A DNA stretch of 64,000 nucleotides from CAVZCK01 sp963798805 (GTDB taxonomy: Bacteria; Pseudomonadota; Alphaproteobacteria; Rhizobiales; Rhodomicrobiaceae), in NCBI GenBank assembly GCA_963798805.1, contig CAWCVC010000017.1, positions 287,096 to 351,095 on the forward strand, read 5' to 3'. Within the stretch, counting starts at the first letter, position 1, and the number at the start of each line of letters is the position of its first letter. The notes under the pieces were generated by a model. It saw nothing but the letters and a program-made list of their open reading frames with translations, searched no databases and was not told where the DNA came from. The translations under genes and the position numbers were made by a program. Shown in pieces: positions 16,500-24,166 of the stretch.

Positions 16500-16714
16500 T
16501 TCCTGCCCCCTCTGTCGCGTGACCTGAGAGAATTCACTCCGCTCGGGAAGGCTGAGCGGCGCTTACCCCTTCGGTGAGCCCGAGCGCTGGCGCCAGAGCT
16601 GCTTTCCAGAGTGCCGTCGGCATGCGGTCCTTTTGCCTGAGAGGTTCCGGGGCGGTTGCTCCTTCGGCGCCGGCTCTCGCCGGTCTCTTCCGCGTGCGTC
16701 GCACGGCTTCCTCA
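16500..16714 (-). promoter_or_regulatory. Tandem glycine riboswitch upstream of gcvT
   Basis: Read on the minus strand the leader shows the two-aptamer glycine riboswitch. Aptamer 1 has GGAAGAGACC, CCGAAGGAGCAA, CCTCTCAGGCAAAAGGACC and a CACTCTGGA segment. Aptamer 2 follows with ACCGAAGGGGTAAGC, CTCTCAGGTCACGCGACAGAGGGG. Between it and the gcvT start lie a small TCCGG/CCGGA hairpin (16484-16498) and the ribosome binding site. Tandem glycine riboswitches usually activate gcv expression on glycine binding (family knowledge). The ends given are approximate. Confidence 0.93.
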
Positions 16715-16775
16715 CATAGATAGTGGAAAGGCCGGATGCATGCAATTCGGCTCGCGCTTTTGCCCCCGTCTTTCT

Positions 16776-16829
16776 TAGAGCGGGATGAGGAAAAGTGGGA
16801 ACCGGTTTTCCGCTCGCATCCCGCTCTAA
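16776..16829 (+). repeat. Dispersed palindromic repeat, copy 3 (short form)
   Basis: TTAGAGCGGGATG at the left pairs with CATCCCGCTCTAA at the right, enclosing GGAAAAGTGGGAACCGGTTTTCC, the core shared with copies at 10754, 52142 and (inverted) 28210. It lies between the riboswitch leader and the lipoprotein gene, so it may sit on top of or beside the gcv promoter. Confidence 0.75.
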
Positions 16830-16842
16830 ACTATTGGAATCG

Positions 16843-16889
16843 ATCACTGTCATGATTTTGGATTGATCCAATCCAAAATCATCGTGATC
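16843..16889. repeat. Long palindrome beside repeat copy 3
   Basis: CATGATTTTGGATTG (16851-16865) is followed after two to three bases by CAATCCAAAATCAT (16869-16882); outer ATCAC/GTGAT also pair. The stem is about 15 bp with almost no loop. It may be the second half of the same repeat unit or an operator. No gene lies between here and 16964. Confidence 0.7.
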
Positions 16890-16964
16890 TGGGGAAGCGT
16901 TGATTGCCTGCATCTTATCGGCGGACAATGGTCAGCGGCGGAGCAAATGCCCAATCGCTGCGCC

Positions 16965-17606
16965 TCAGGTGCCCGCCGCGCTCTGATCGAAGCCGATATA
17001 GAGACGATAGGTCCGCGGCGACGTCCCCGCCGGTATGGGCAGCTCGATCGTCCGGACCTCGGAGAAATAGCCCGCGGTCGCGCCGGCCGGCACGTTGACC
17101 ACGACGCGGACCTTCTCGGTCTTCAGCGTGCTGCTGGCGCCATCGACCACGGTAACCTTCGCCGGCAGAGTGATCGAGCCGGGCTTGCCCTTGGGACCGA
17201 GCAGCACCCGGCCGGCAAAGCCGTATTTGATCATCATGCCGCCTGAGGTCGGCTCACATTCCCGCGCGGTGCTGGTAAACTCGCCGCGTTGCATGACCGA
17301 CAGGCTGTCGCTACCGCCGCCCGGCACGCGGAAGGTAATGGTGCGGTCGCCGGAGGAGACCTCGAAGCTCGGACAGCCGAGGCTGCCGGTCGTGAGCTGC
17401 TGGCCGCCCGTCTGGCCGGTCTGAGCCGCATTCGCCAAATTGGACGGCGTCACCGACGCCTCCGATGACGCCTCTTTGCTTCCCCCGAACAAGCCGCCTT
17501 TGAACGGCGCCGTCAGTTGCGATACGCCGCAGGCCGCGAGAGCGCCGCACATGCCGGTCAAGACCGCAGCGCGGAGCATCGCCTTGCCCACGGCTTTGGA
17601 GACCAT
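16965..17606 (-). CDS. Putative lipoprotein, unknown function
   Basis: A 213-residue protein with a lipoprotein signal: Lys/Arg-containing start, hydrophobic segment and lipobox LAAC (Cys26 counted from 17606). The mature part begins with a Ser/Ala/Gly-rich linker and then a compact beta-rich region with a CPSFEVSSGDRTITFRVPGG start and IELPIPAGTSPRTYRLYIGFD end. Longer starts at 17690 and 17813 are open, but they would add 28 or 69 residues ahead of the signal, and the longest reaches into the promoter region of divergent ispH. None has a convincing ribosome binding site, so the start is uncertain. The fold may be an outer-membrane-associated lipoprotein domain; I cannot name the family. Confidence 0.7.
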   Translation of the reverse strand: MVSKAVGKAMLRAAVLTGMCGALAACGVSQLTAPFKGGLFGGSKEASSEASVTPSNLANAAQTGQTGGQQLTTGSLGCPSFEVSSGDRTITFRVPGGGSDSLSVMQRGEFTSTARECEPTSGGMMIKYGFAGRVLLGPKGKPGSITLPAKVTVVDGASSTLKTEKVRVVVNVPAGATAGYFSEVRTIELPIPAGTSPRTYRLYIGFDQSAAGT

Positions 17607-17838
17607 TCCGCCCAATTTTTCCCCCGAAGCTGACTGCGAAGTCGCTCTCTTTCCCCCGACTAACCCCAGATTGCGGACACTCTGTGACATGCCAGTTGTT
17701 TCAACCGGGCGGTTTTTGCTAGAAACGCCCGGGCGATGGAGCCCCCGCGTCGCTGATCCGTCGATCAGGCAGCAAATCGCCCCTATATAGCCAGAAGAAG
17801 ATTGCATTGTCACACCTTCAGGACGAGGCTTGCGTCAG

Positions 17839-18837
17839 ATGACATCCATCGAAGGACAGGACAGGACCGCGCACCCGTCCGCCGGCAAGCCCGCGCTCAC
17901 CATTCTCCTCGTGGCCCCTCGCGGTTTCTGCGCCGGTGTCGACAGGGCCATTCAGATCGTAGAACTGGCTTTGCAGCGATTTGGCCCTCCTGTCTATGTG
18001 CGGCACGAGATTGTTCACAACCGGACGGTGGTGGAGGACCTGCGGGCCAAGGGCGCGATCTTCGTCGAGGAGCTGGACGAGATCCCCGATACGGGCGCGC
18101 CGGTGGTGTTCTCGGCGCATGGCGTGCCGAAGACCGTCCCGCACGCCGCGGCCCGGCGGAACCTGTTTCATCTCGACGCAACCTGTCCGCTGGTCTCCAA
18201 GGTCCATGTCCAGGTCGAGCAGCAATTCGCGCGCGGGCTCGAAATCCTGCTGATCGGCCATGCCGGGCATCCGGAGGTCGTCGGCACCATGGGCCAGCTT
18301 CCGGATAGGGCCATCGCGCTGATCCAGACGGCCGAAGACGCGGAGCGCTTTATTCCGCGCGATCCGGAGAAGCTCGCCTATGTGACCCAGACCACCTTGT
18401 CGGTCGACGATACGCGCGAGATCGTCGCGGTGCTGAAGCGGCGCTTTCCCAGCATCGCCGGCCCGCGTAAGAACGATATCTGCTACGCCACCTCCAACCG
18501 GCAGGACGCGGTGAAGGCCATGGCGCCGAAGGCCGACGCCATCCTCGTGGTCGGCGCGCCGAACAGCTCGAACTCCGTGCGGCTCGTCGAAGTGGCGCGC
18601 AAGGCCGGCTGCGAGCGGTCCATGCTGGTGGAAACGGTGAAAGACATTCCCTGGGGCGATCTTGCCGGTCTGCGCCGGCTCGGCCTGACGGCCGGAGCCT
18701 CCGCGCCGGAGCGCCTTGTCGAGGAGATCATCTCGGCGTTCCGCGAGGTCTATGAGGTGAGCGTCGAGACGATCACCACCGCGACCGAAAACGTCACTTT
18801 CAAGCTTCCCAGAGCGCTGCAGACCAATGCGGCTTGA
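17839..18837 (+). CDS. ispH: 4-hydroxy-3-methylbut-2-enyl diphosphate reductase
   Basis: A 332-residue iron-sulfur enzyme that catalyses the last step of the MEP pathway, making IPP and DMAPP from HMBPP. The three cluster-binding cysteines are in APRGFCAGVDRA, DATCPLVSKVH and ICYATSNRQ, and the substrate-binding EIVHNRTVV and TAGASAPE motifs are present. The ATG at 17839 has GGACGAGG 10 bases upstream; a TTG at 17830 is in frame but too close to it. It is divergent from the lipoprotein gene and 6 bp upstream of thrB. Confidence 0.96.
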   Translation: MTSIEGQDRTAHPSAGKPALTILLVAPRGFCAGVDRAIQIVELALQRFGPPVYVRHEIVHNRTVVEDLRAKGAIFVEELDEIPDTGAPVVFSAHGVPKTVPHAAARRNLFHLDATCPLVSKVHVQVEQQFARGLEILLIGHAGHPEVVGTMGQLPDRAIALIQTAEDAERFIPRDPEKLAYVTQTTLSVDDTREIVAVLKRRFPSIAGPRKNDICYATSNRQDAVKAMAPKADAILVVGAPNSSNSVRLVEVARKAGCERSMLVETVKDIPWGDLAGLRRLGLTAGASAPERLVEEIISAFREVYEVSVETITTATENVTFKLPRALQTNAA

Positions 18838-18843
18838 GCCTTG

Positions 18844-19803
18844 ATGGCCGTCTATACCGATGTCTCGGACGAAGAGCTGACCGATTTTCTGGCGGGCTAC
18901 GACGTCGGCTCGCTGGTCTCGGTCAAAGGCATTGCCGAGGGCGTCGAGAACAGCAACTATCTCGTCACCGCCGGCGCCGGCCAGTTCATCCTGACGCTCT
19001 ACGAAAAGCGGGTGAGCGGCGCCGACCTGCCGTTCTTCCTCGGCCTGATGGAGCATCTTGCGGCCCGCAATATCCCCTGCCCCACCCCTTTGCGCGACCG
19101 GTCCGGAAATACGCTGCAGCAGCTCGAAGGGCGCCCGGCCGCGCTGATCAGCTTCCTTCAGGGCTATTCAGTGCGCCGGCCGCGGGTCGAGCATTGCGCC
19201 CGGCTCGGCGGCGCCCTCGCCGAACTGCACCTCGCCGGCAGCGGCTTCGAGCTGACCCGCGAGAACGCGCTCTCCATTGAGGGCTGGCGCCAGCTCATCG
19301 CCGAGACGGCCGGCCGCGCCGACGAGCTGGCTGCCGGGCTTGCGGCCGAGATCGCGCAGGAATTCGCCTTTCTGGAGCGCCACTGGCCCAAGGGCCTGCC
19401 CGCCGGGATCATTCACGCCGATCTCTTCCCAGACAACGTCTTCTTCCTGGACGATGAGATTTCGGGCCTGATCGACTTCTATTTTGCCTGCAACGACCTC
19501 TTCGCCTACGACCTCGCCATCTGCCTCAACGCCTGGTGCTTCGAGGAGCCGAACGCCGTCAACGTCACCAAGGCGCGGGCGCTCTTGCGCGGCTACGGCG
19601 AACGCCGCCCGCTCAGTGCTAAGGAAATCGAGGCGCTCCCCATTCTGGCGCGGGGCTCGGCCTTGCGCTTTCTGCTGACTCGCCTCTATGACTGGTTCCA
19701 CACCGAGGGCGGCGCTTTCGTGAAGCCGAAGGACCCGCTCGAATACCGGCGCAAGCTGCGCTTTCATCAGCAGGCAAGTTCGGCGAAGGATTACGGGCTT
19801 TGA
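18844..19803 (+). CDS. thrB: Homoserine kinase (aminoglycoside-phosphotransferase-fold type)
   Basis: A 319-residue kinase of the APH fold, the ThrB type used by alphaproteobacteria and pseudomonads instead of the GHMP enzyme. It phosphorylates homoserine for threonine synthesis. Visible marks are GVENSNYLVTA (nucleotide loop), the catalytic HADLFPDNVFF, and GLIDFYFACNDLFAYDLAICLNAWC. The ATG at 18844 is preferred to a TTG one codon earlier. The stop overlaps the rnhA start (TTGA), so ispH-thrB-rnhA is probably one transcription unit; this order recurs in Hyphomicrobiales. Confidence 0.94.
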   Translation: MAVYTDVSDEELTDFLAGYDVGSLVSVKGIAEGVENSNYLVTAGAGQFILTLYEKRVSGADLPFFLGLMEHLAARNIPCPTPLRDRSGNTLQQLEGRPAALISFLQGYSVRRPRVEHCARLGGALAELHLAGSGFELTRENALSIEGWRQLIAETAGRADELAAGLAAEIAQEFAFLERHWPKGLPAGIIHADLFPDNVFFLDDEISGLIDFYFACNDLFAYDLAICLNAWCFEEPNAVNVTKARALLRGYGERRPLSAKEIEALPILARGSALRFLLTRLYDWFHTEGGAFVKPKDPLEYRRKLRFHQQASSAKDYGL

Positions 19804-20261
19804 GCAAGCGCGAGGCGAAGGACGACAGGCCCGTGATCATCTACAGCGACGGCGCCTGCTCCGGCAATCCGGGGCCGGGCGGCTGGGGCGCCGTGCTGAT
19901 CTATGGCGACAAGCGCAAGGAGATCAGCGGCGGCGAGGCACATACGACCAACAACCGCATGGAGCTTCGCGCGGCGACTGAAGCCCTGCTCGCCCTGAAA
20001 CGGTCCTGCCGCGCCGAGCTCCACACCAACTCCGAATATTTGCGCAAGGGCATCACCGAGTGGATCGCCAAGTGGAAGGCGAATGGCTGGCGGACGGCAA
20101 GCAAGGAGCCGGTGAAGAACGCCGATCTTTGGATGAAGCTGGATGAGGCTCGCCGTGAGCACCAGGTCGACTGGCGCTGGGTGAAAGGCCATGCCGGCGA
20201 GCCGGAGAACGAGCGGGCCGATGAGCTCGCCCGCGCCGCCATGGCGCCGTTCAAGCGCTGA
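19800..20261 (+). CDS. rnhA: Ribonuclease HI with a substituted catalytic residue
   Basis: A 153-residue RNase HI, which cuts the RNA of RNA-DNA hybrids with two metal ions. The motifs line up with E. coli RnhA at a constant offset of 7: Asp17 (YSDGACSGNPGPGGWG), Glu55 (NNRMELRAA), His131 (VKGHAG) and Asp141 (NERADELA). The position of E. coli Asp70 is Asn77 here (LHTNSEYLRKGI, codon AAC at 20028-20030); the family has T-D-S. In E. coli the D70N enzyme is essentially inactive, so this protein may be non-catalytic unless the base is an error. TTG start overlaps thrB. An IS630 element lies 29 bp after the stop. Confidence 0.9.
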   Translation: MSKREAKDDRPVIIYSDGACSGNPGPGGWGAVLIYGDKRKEISGGEAHTTNNRMELRAATEALLALKRSCRAELHTNSEYLRKGITEWIAKWKANGWRTASKEPVKNADLWMKLDEARREHQVDWRWVKGHAGEPENERADELARAAMAPFKR

Positions 20262-20290
20262 GCGGCTCCGTCGTTCCTCTGCCGCAGCTA

Positions 20291-21420
20291 AGCAGGTTTG
20301 TCCGGCCTGGCCAACAGATGCCGGTTGTGATTCTGTCTTTCCAATGATTCGCGGGGTAAGACATGGCTGGCAAATCGCCGGTGGCGGCGACGGACGAGCA
20401 GAAAACGGCGCTGAAAGCTTTAGCTGGCGGTGCGGATCGCGCCGAGGCGGATCGGGCGCGCGCTATTCTGCTAACGCTTGATGGCTGGACCAGCAGCCGG
20501 ATCGCGCAGGCATTTGGGGTGCGCGAGGATACGGTTCGGCTTTGGCGCAGCGACTTCATGCGCGGCGGGATCGATGCGCTGAAGGCGAGCGTTGCTTCGG
20601 GACCAATGCCGTTGAAGGCGCAGGCCGCGCTGAGAGTCGCCGGACCACTTCTGTCGCAGCCGGTGGCGGACCGAACGAACTGGACGCTTGCCCGTCTTGC
20701 CGATGAGATTGCAGCCCGGGAAAACATCTCGATCTCTCGCTCGCAACTCTCCAAAGTGTTGCGCAAAAAAGGGGATTCCGTTTTCGGCGACCACGACACA
20801 CACTGAAGGGCCGCCAGATCGCGAACGAGATTGATCGTGTCGGTCTGCGGCTCAAGCTGCGCAAAGCCCAGGCTGAGGCCGGCGATATCGTTCTCCTGTT
20901 CGCCGACGAAAGCGAGGCGCTGACGCATCCCTATTTGGCGCGAGCCTGGGCTAAGCGTGGCGCCGATCTCCGCGTGCCGGCCCCTGGACAATCCAAGAAA
21001 GTCGCCATGATGGGCGCGCTTGACTGGTTGGGCCGCAGGTTGATCGTCGCCACCTCCCGCAGCAAGCGCAGCACCGACTTCATTGCCTTGCTGCAAACCC
21101 TCGATTTTCTCTACGGCCCCAAGCCTGGAATTCCGAGCAAGCCCGTCGTGATCGTGCTCGACAACGGCCCAATCCATACCAGCAAGGCAACGCGGGCGGC
21201 ACTTGCTGCCCGCGAGCATTGGCTCACCGTCGAATGGCTGCCCAAATATGCGCCCGAACTCAACGACATCGAGGTTGTCTGGCATGATCTCAAAGCCCAT
21301 CATCTCGCGCACCAGACTTTCACCGATGCTGAAACCCTCGATGCCGCTATCCACCAAGCCGTCGTGGCCTTGAACGCAGAACGAGGTCGCGATCCGTTGG
21401 GCAACCAGAGAATCTCTGCT
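20291..21420 (+). mobile_element. IS630-family insertion sequence
   Basis: A 1.13-kb element bounded by TA dinucleotides at 20289-20290 and 21421-21422, the target duplication of IS630/Tc1 elements. The ends are short imperfect inverted repeats starting AGCAG (with the flanking bases, CTAAGCAG at 20288-20295 against CTGCTTAG at 21416-21423). It contains a two-part frameshifted transposase. It is inserted between rnhA and the convergent molybdenum hydroxylase gene, ending about 12 bp from the latter's stop codon and breaking neither gene. Confidence 0.85.
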
Positions 21421-21423
21421 TAG
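20363..21423 (+). CDS. IS630-family transposase, two frames joined by probable -1 frameshift
   Basis: The first frame (20363-20806, 147 residues) encodes the helix-turn-helix DNA-binding part with ARAILLTLDGWTSSRIAQAFGV and ENISISRSQLSKVLRKKG. At AAAAAAGGGG (20765-20774) a slip of -1 continues into a frame reading QKRGFRFRRPRHTLKGRQ and the DDE domain: LLFADESEALTHP (Asp), VLDNGPIH (Asp) and LNDIEVVWHDLK (Glu). All three catalytic residues are intact. The joined protein is about 353 residues, normal for the family. Its TAG stop uses the TA of the right target duplication. Homopolymer slippage is a known way to make such transposases; the alternative is a plain frameshift mutation. Confidence 0.85.
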
Positions 21424-21434
21424 GCCATCGTGAT

Positions 21435-23675
21435 CTAGGCGCCGACCGCGGCGCGGATGCGCTCATGTGTCAGCGGCAGGTCGCGCAGCCGGGCGCCGAT
21501 GGCGCGCGACACGGCATTGGCAACCGCCGCAGCCGTCGGCCCCTGCGCCGTCTCGCCGCTGCCGAGGAAAGGCTGGTTCGGCCGGCTGATGATCTGTACA
21601 TCGACTTTCTCCGGCACGGAATCGAAGCGCAGGATCGGATAGCTCGCCCAGTCGATGCTGGTGATGCGGCTCTTGTCGAAGCGGACCTTCTCGTAAAGCG
21701 TCCAACTCGCCGACTGCAGGATGGCGCCCTCGATCTGGTTGGTGAGCCCGTCGGGGCTGACGATCTGGCCGGAATCGACCGCGCTGGCGGCGCGCACCAC
21801 CCTGGCGCGTCCCGTTACGGTCGATACCTCGACTTCGATCGCGACAGCGCAATAGGAGGCGAAATTCTTGTATCTGGCGAAGGCGAAGCCATAGCCCCTG
21901 CCCGGCTCGGTGGCGTTGCCCATAGACGGCCAGCTGAACAGCTTAGCCGCCGCGTTGACGACATCTTTCGCGCGCGGATCTTCGAGATGGCGCAGCCGGA
22001 ACTCGACCGGATCGGCGCCCGCCGCCTCGGCAAGCTCGTCCATGAAACTCTCGACCGCGAACACGTTCATATAGCCGCCGAGGGCACGCAGCGCCGAGAC
22101 CCGCACCGGCATTTCCGGAATGAAATTCTGGATCACCCGCACATTCGGGATCTTATAGAGCGGGATGGAATTGCGACTGCCGCCGCCGGCCGGCAGCGGA
22201 ATCGGCTTCGGCTCCGGCTCATGGAACGGCTCGGCCATCGACCGCGCCGCGATCAGCGAGCCGGCCGGGCCGGGCCGTGTCGAATGCGCATTGCTCCACA
22301 GGCTGTAATCCCAGCCGACGATCCGGCCATCCGCATCGATTGAGCCGCGGACCTTGGTGACCATCGCCGGGCCGAAGGGTTCCCAGGCATTCTCCTGCTC
22401 GCGCATCCATTGCACGCGCACCGGCCGTCCGGACACCTCGTGCGCGATGCGCGCCGCATCGGCCGCCGCGTCGTCCGCGCCGTTGTGGCCGTAACAGCCC
22501 GCACCCGGAACGTGGATCACATGCACCTGCTCGGGCTGCATATGCAGCATTTCGGCAATGGCCTTGCGGTCGGGGAAGACGCCCTGCGTGTGGCTCCAGA
22601 CGGTCAGGCCGTTCGGATCGGCCTTGGCAACGGCGCAGGACGGGCCGATCGAGCCGTGCATGACATAAGGCCGGGTGAAGGTCGCCTCGAGCGTCGTCTT
22701 GACGTTCGGCGGCGCCCCATGCGTATCCTGGAGAGTCTTCGTCTGCGCCGGCAGCGCCATGATCGCGCTAGCGAGGTCCGCCTCGTTCGGCAGGCTCGCC
22801 GTCTCCTGCCATTCGGCCGCCCTCGCCAGCGCGCGCATCGCCTTGATGGCCTGGAATTCGCGCTCGGCCACCACGGCGAGGAAGCTGCCGTCGCGCACCA
22901 CCTTGACGATGCCGGGCATCTTCTCGACGGCGCTCGTGTCGATATTCGTCAGCTTGGCGCCATAGCTCGGCGGGCGCACCACCCGGGCATGCACCATGCC
23001 GTCGGGGCGCATATCCTGGACATAGGCCGCCTGCCCCATGACCTTCGCCGGAATATCCACGCGCGGGATGCGCTTGCCGATCACCTTGAAGTCTTTCGGC
23101 TCCTTCAGCTTCGACTGCGGCTGCGCCTCGACATGCAGGAGCGTGTCGGAGACGAGCTCGCCATAAGCGAAATGCCGGCCGTCGGGCGCGACGACTGCGC
23201 CGTTCTCGGCATGAAGCTGGTCCGCCGGCACACCGGCGCGCTTGGCCGCCTCGCCGATCAGGATCTCGCGCACCTGCGCCGCTGCGTTGCGCACGGCGGT
23301 GGCGCTCTCCGGCATCGACTGGCTGCCGGCGGTGTAGCCCTCGTCAGGCGTCTGGCCCGTGTCCGCAGTGATCAGCGTCGGCTTCTCGAACGGCACATCC
23401 AGCTCTTCGGCGGCAACCTGCAGGATCGCCGTCTTGATGCCCTGGCCGAGCTCGGCCTTGCCGGTGAACACCGTGATCTCGCCCTTCGCGTCGATGCGGA
23501 TCCAGGAATCGAGATATGGACTGTCCTTCAGATCGCCCGGCAGCTTCGGTTTGGGCGGCGCCGGCGCTGCGCCTTGCGGCGTCTGGGCCAGAAGGCGGCT
23601 TGCGGAAAAGCTGAGCACCAGGGAGCCAGTGCCGGCAAGCACCGACCGCCGTGACAGCAGAATAGGGCCGCTCAT
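21435..23675 (-). CDS. Molybdenum hydroxylase large subunit (isoquinoline 1-oxidoreductase beta/aldehyde dehydrogenase type)
   Basis: A 746-residue member of the xanthine oxidase superfamily that binds molybdopterin cytosine dinucleotide. The ATG at 23675 gives a Tat signal (LSRRSVLAGTGSLVLSFSASRLLAQ), so the enzyme is periplasmic; a longer open frame to 23879 is not needed. Visible segments: GQGIKTAILQVAAEELDVP, a duplicated aldehyde oxidase domain, VHARVVRPPSYGAKL, HVPGAGCYGHNGADDAAADAA and the C-terminal FLGSGETAQGPTAAAVANAV carrying the usual catalytic Glu region. It overlaps the 2Fe-2S subunit gene by 4 bases, and a triheme cytochrome gene lies upstream, so electrons probably go to the respiratory chain. 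Substrate (aldehyde or N-heterocycle) is unknown. Confidence 0.9.
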   Translation of the reverse strand: MSGPILLSRRSVLAGTGSLVLSFSASRLLAQTPQGAAPAPPKPKLPGDLKDSPYLDSWIRIDAKGEITVFTGKAELGQGIKTAILQVAAEELDVPFEKPTLITADTGQTPDEGYTAGSQSMPESATAVRNAAAQVREILIGEAAKRAGVPADQLHAENGAVVAPDGRHFAYGELVSDTLLHVEAQPQSKLKEPKDFKVIGKRIPRVDIPAKVMGQAAYVQDMRPDGMVHARVVRPPSYGAKLTNIDTSAVEKMPGIVKVVRDGSFLAVVAEREFQAIKAMRALARAAEWQETASLPNEADLASAIMALPAQTKTLQDTHGAPPNVKTTLEATFTRPYVMHGSIGPSCAVAKADPNGLTVWSHTQGVFPDRKAIAEMLHMQPEQVHVIHVPGAGCYGHNGADDAAADAARIAHEVSGRPVRVQWMREQENAWEPFGPAMVTKVRGSIDADGRIVGWDYSLWSNAHSTRPGPAGSLIAARSMAEPFHEPEPKPIPLPAGGGSRNSIPLYKIPNVRVIQNFIPEMPVRVSALRALGGYMNVFAVESFMDELAEAAGADPVEFRLRHLEDPRAKDVVNAAAKLFSWPSMGNATEPGRGYGFAFARYKNFASYCAVAIEVEVSTVTGRARVVRAASAVDSGQIVSPDGLTNQIEGAILQSASWTLYEKVRFDKSRITSIDWASYPILRFDSVPEKVDVQIISRPNQPFLGSGETAQGPTAAAVANAVSRAIGARLRDLPLTHERIRAAVGA

Positions 23676-24166
23676 GAGCCGCCTCCATGATTTCCGCTCG
23701 CCGAAGCCGTCTGCATCAGGCCAGCAGCCCGTTTCACCGCTCGCATGATGCGCATATGCGTGCCGCAACGGCACAGATTGGGCTGAAGCTGCGCCCGGAT
23801 GTCGGCGTCCGAGGCATGCGGGTTCTTCTGCAGGAGCGCCTGGGCGCGCATCATCATGCCGGGGATGCAATAGCCGCATTGCGCGGCCTGCTCTTCGATG
23901 AAGGCGCTCTGCATCGGGCCGGGCTTCTCGGGGGTGCCGAGACCTTCAAGCGTGGTGATCTCCTTGCCCTCGACGAGCAACACCGGCACGAGGCAGGAGA
24001 ACGCCGCCTCGCCGTCGATGATCACGGTGCAGGCGCCGCACTGGCCGAGCCCACAGCCGAATTTGGCGCCGTTCAGCTTCAGATCCTCGCGCAGCGCATA
24101 GAGCAGCGGCGTGTCCGGATCGATATCGAGGTCGTGCTGCCGGCCATTCACCTTGAGATTTACCAT
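23672..24166 (-). CDS. 2Fe-2S subunit of molybdenum hydroxylase (isoquinoline 1-oxidoreductase alpha type)
   Basis: A 164-residue protein with two [2Fe-2S] clusters: a plant-ferredoxin type (CGLGQCGACTVIIDG, with a further Cys in AFSC) and the helical C-terminal type (CGYCIPGMMM and NLCRCGTHMR). It relays electrons from the Mo centre of the partner subunit to the cytochrome. The ATG at 24166 follows AGAAAGG on the minus strand. It overlaps the upstream cytochrome gene by 7 bases and the downstream large subunit by 4. There is no signal peptide, as expected if it is carried out folded together with the Tat-tagged large subunit. Confidence 0.93.
   Translation of the reverse strand: MVNLKVNGRQHDLDIDPDTPLLYALREDLKLNGAKFGCGLGQCGACTVIIDGEAAFSCLVPVLLVEGKEITTLEGLGTPEKPGPMQSAFIEEQAAQCGYCIPGMMMRAQALLQKNPHASDADIRAQLQPNLCRCGTHMRIMRAVKRAAGLMQTASASGNHGGGS

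Noticed and set aside
16563..16928. Minus-strand frame across the gcv leader
   Set aside because: It reads through the two glycine aptamers, whose conserved bases explain the sequence better than coding.
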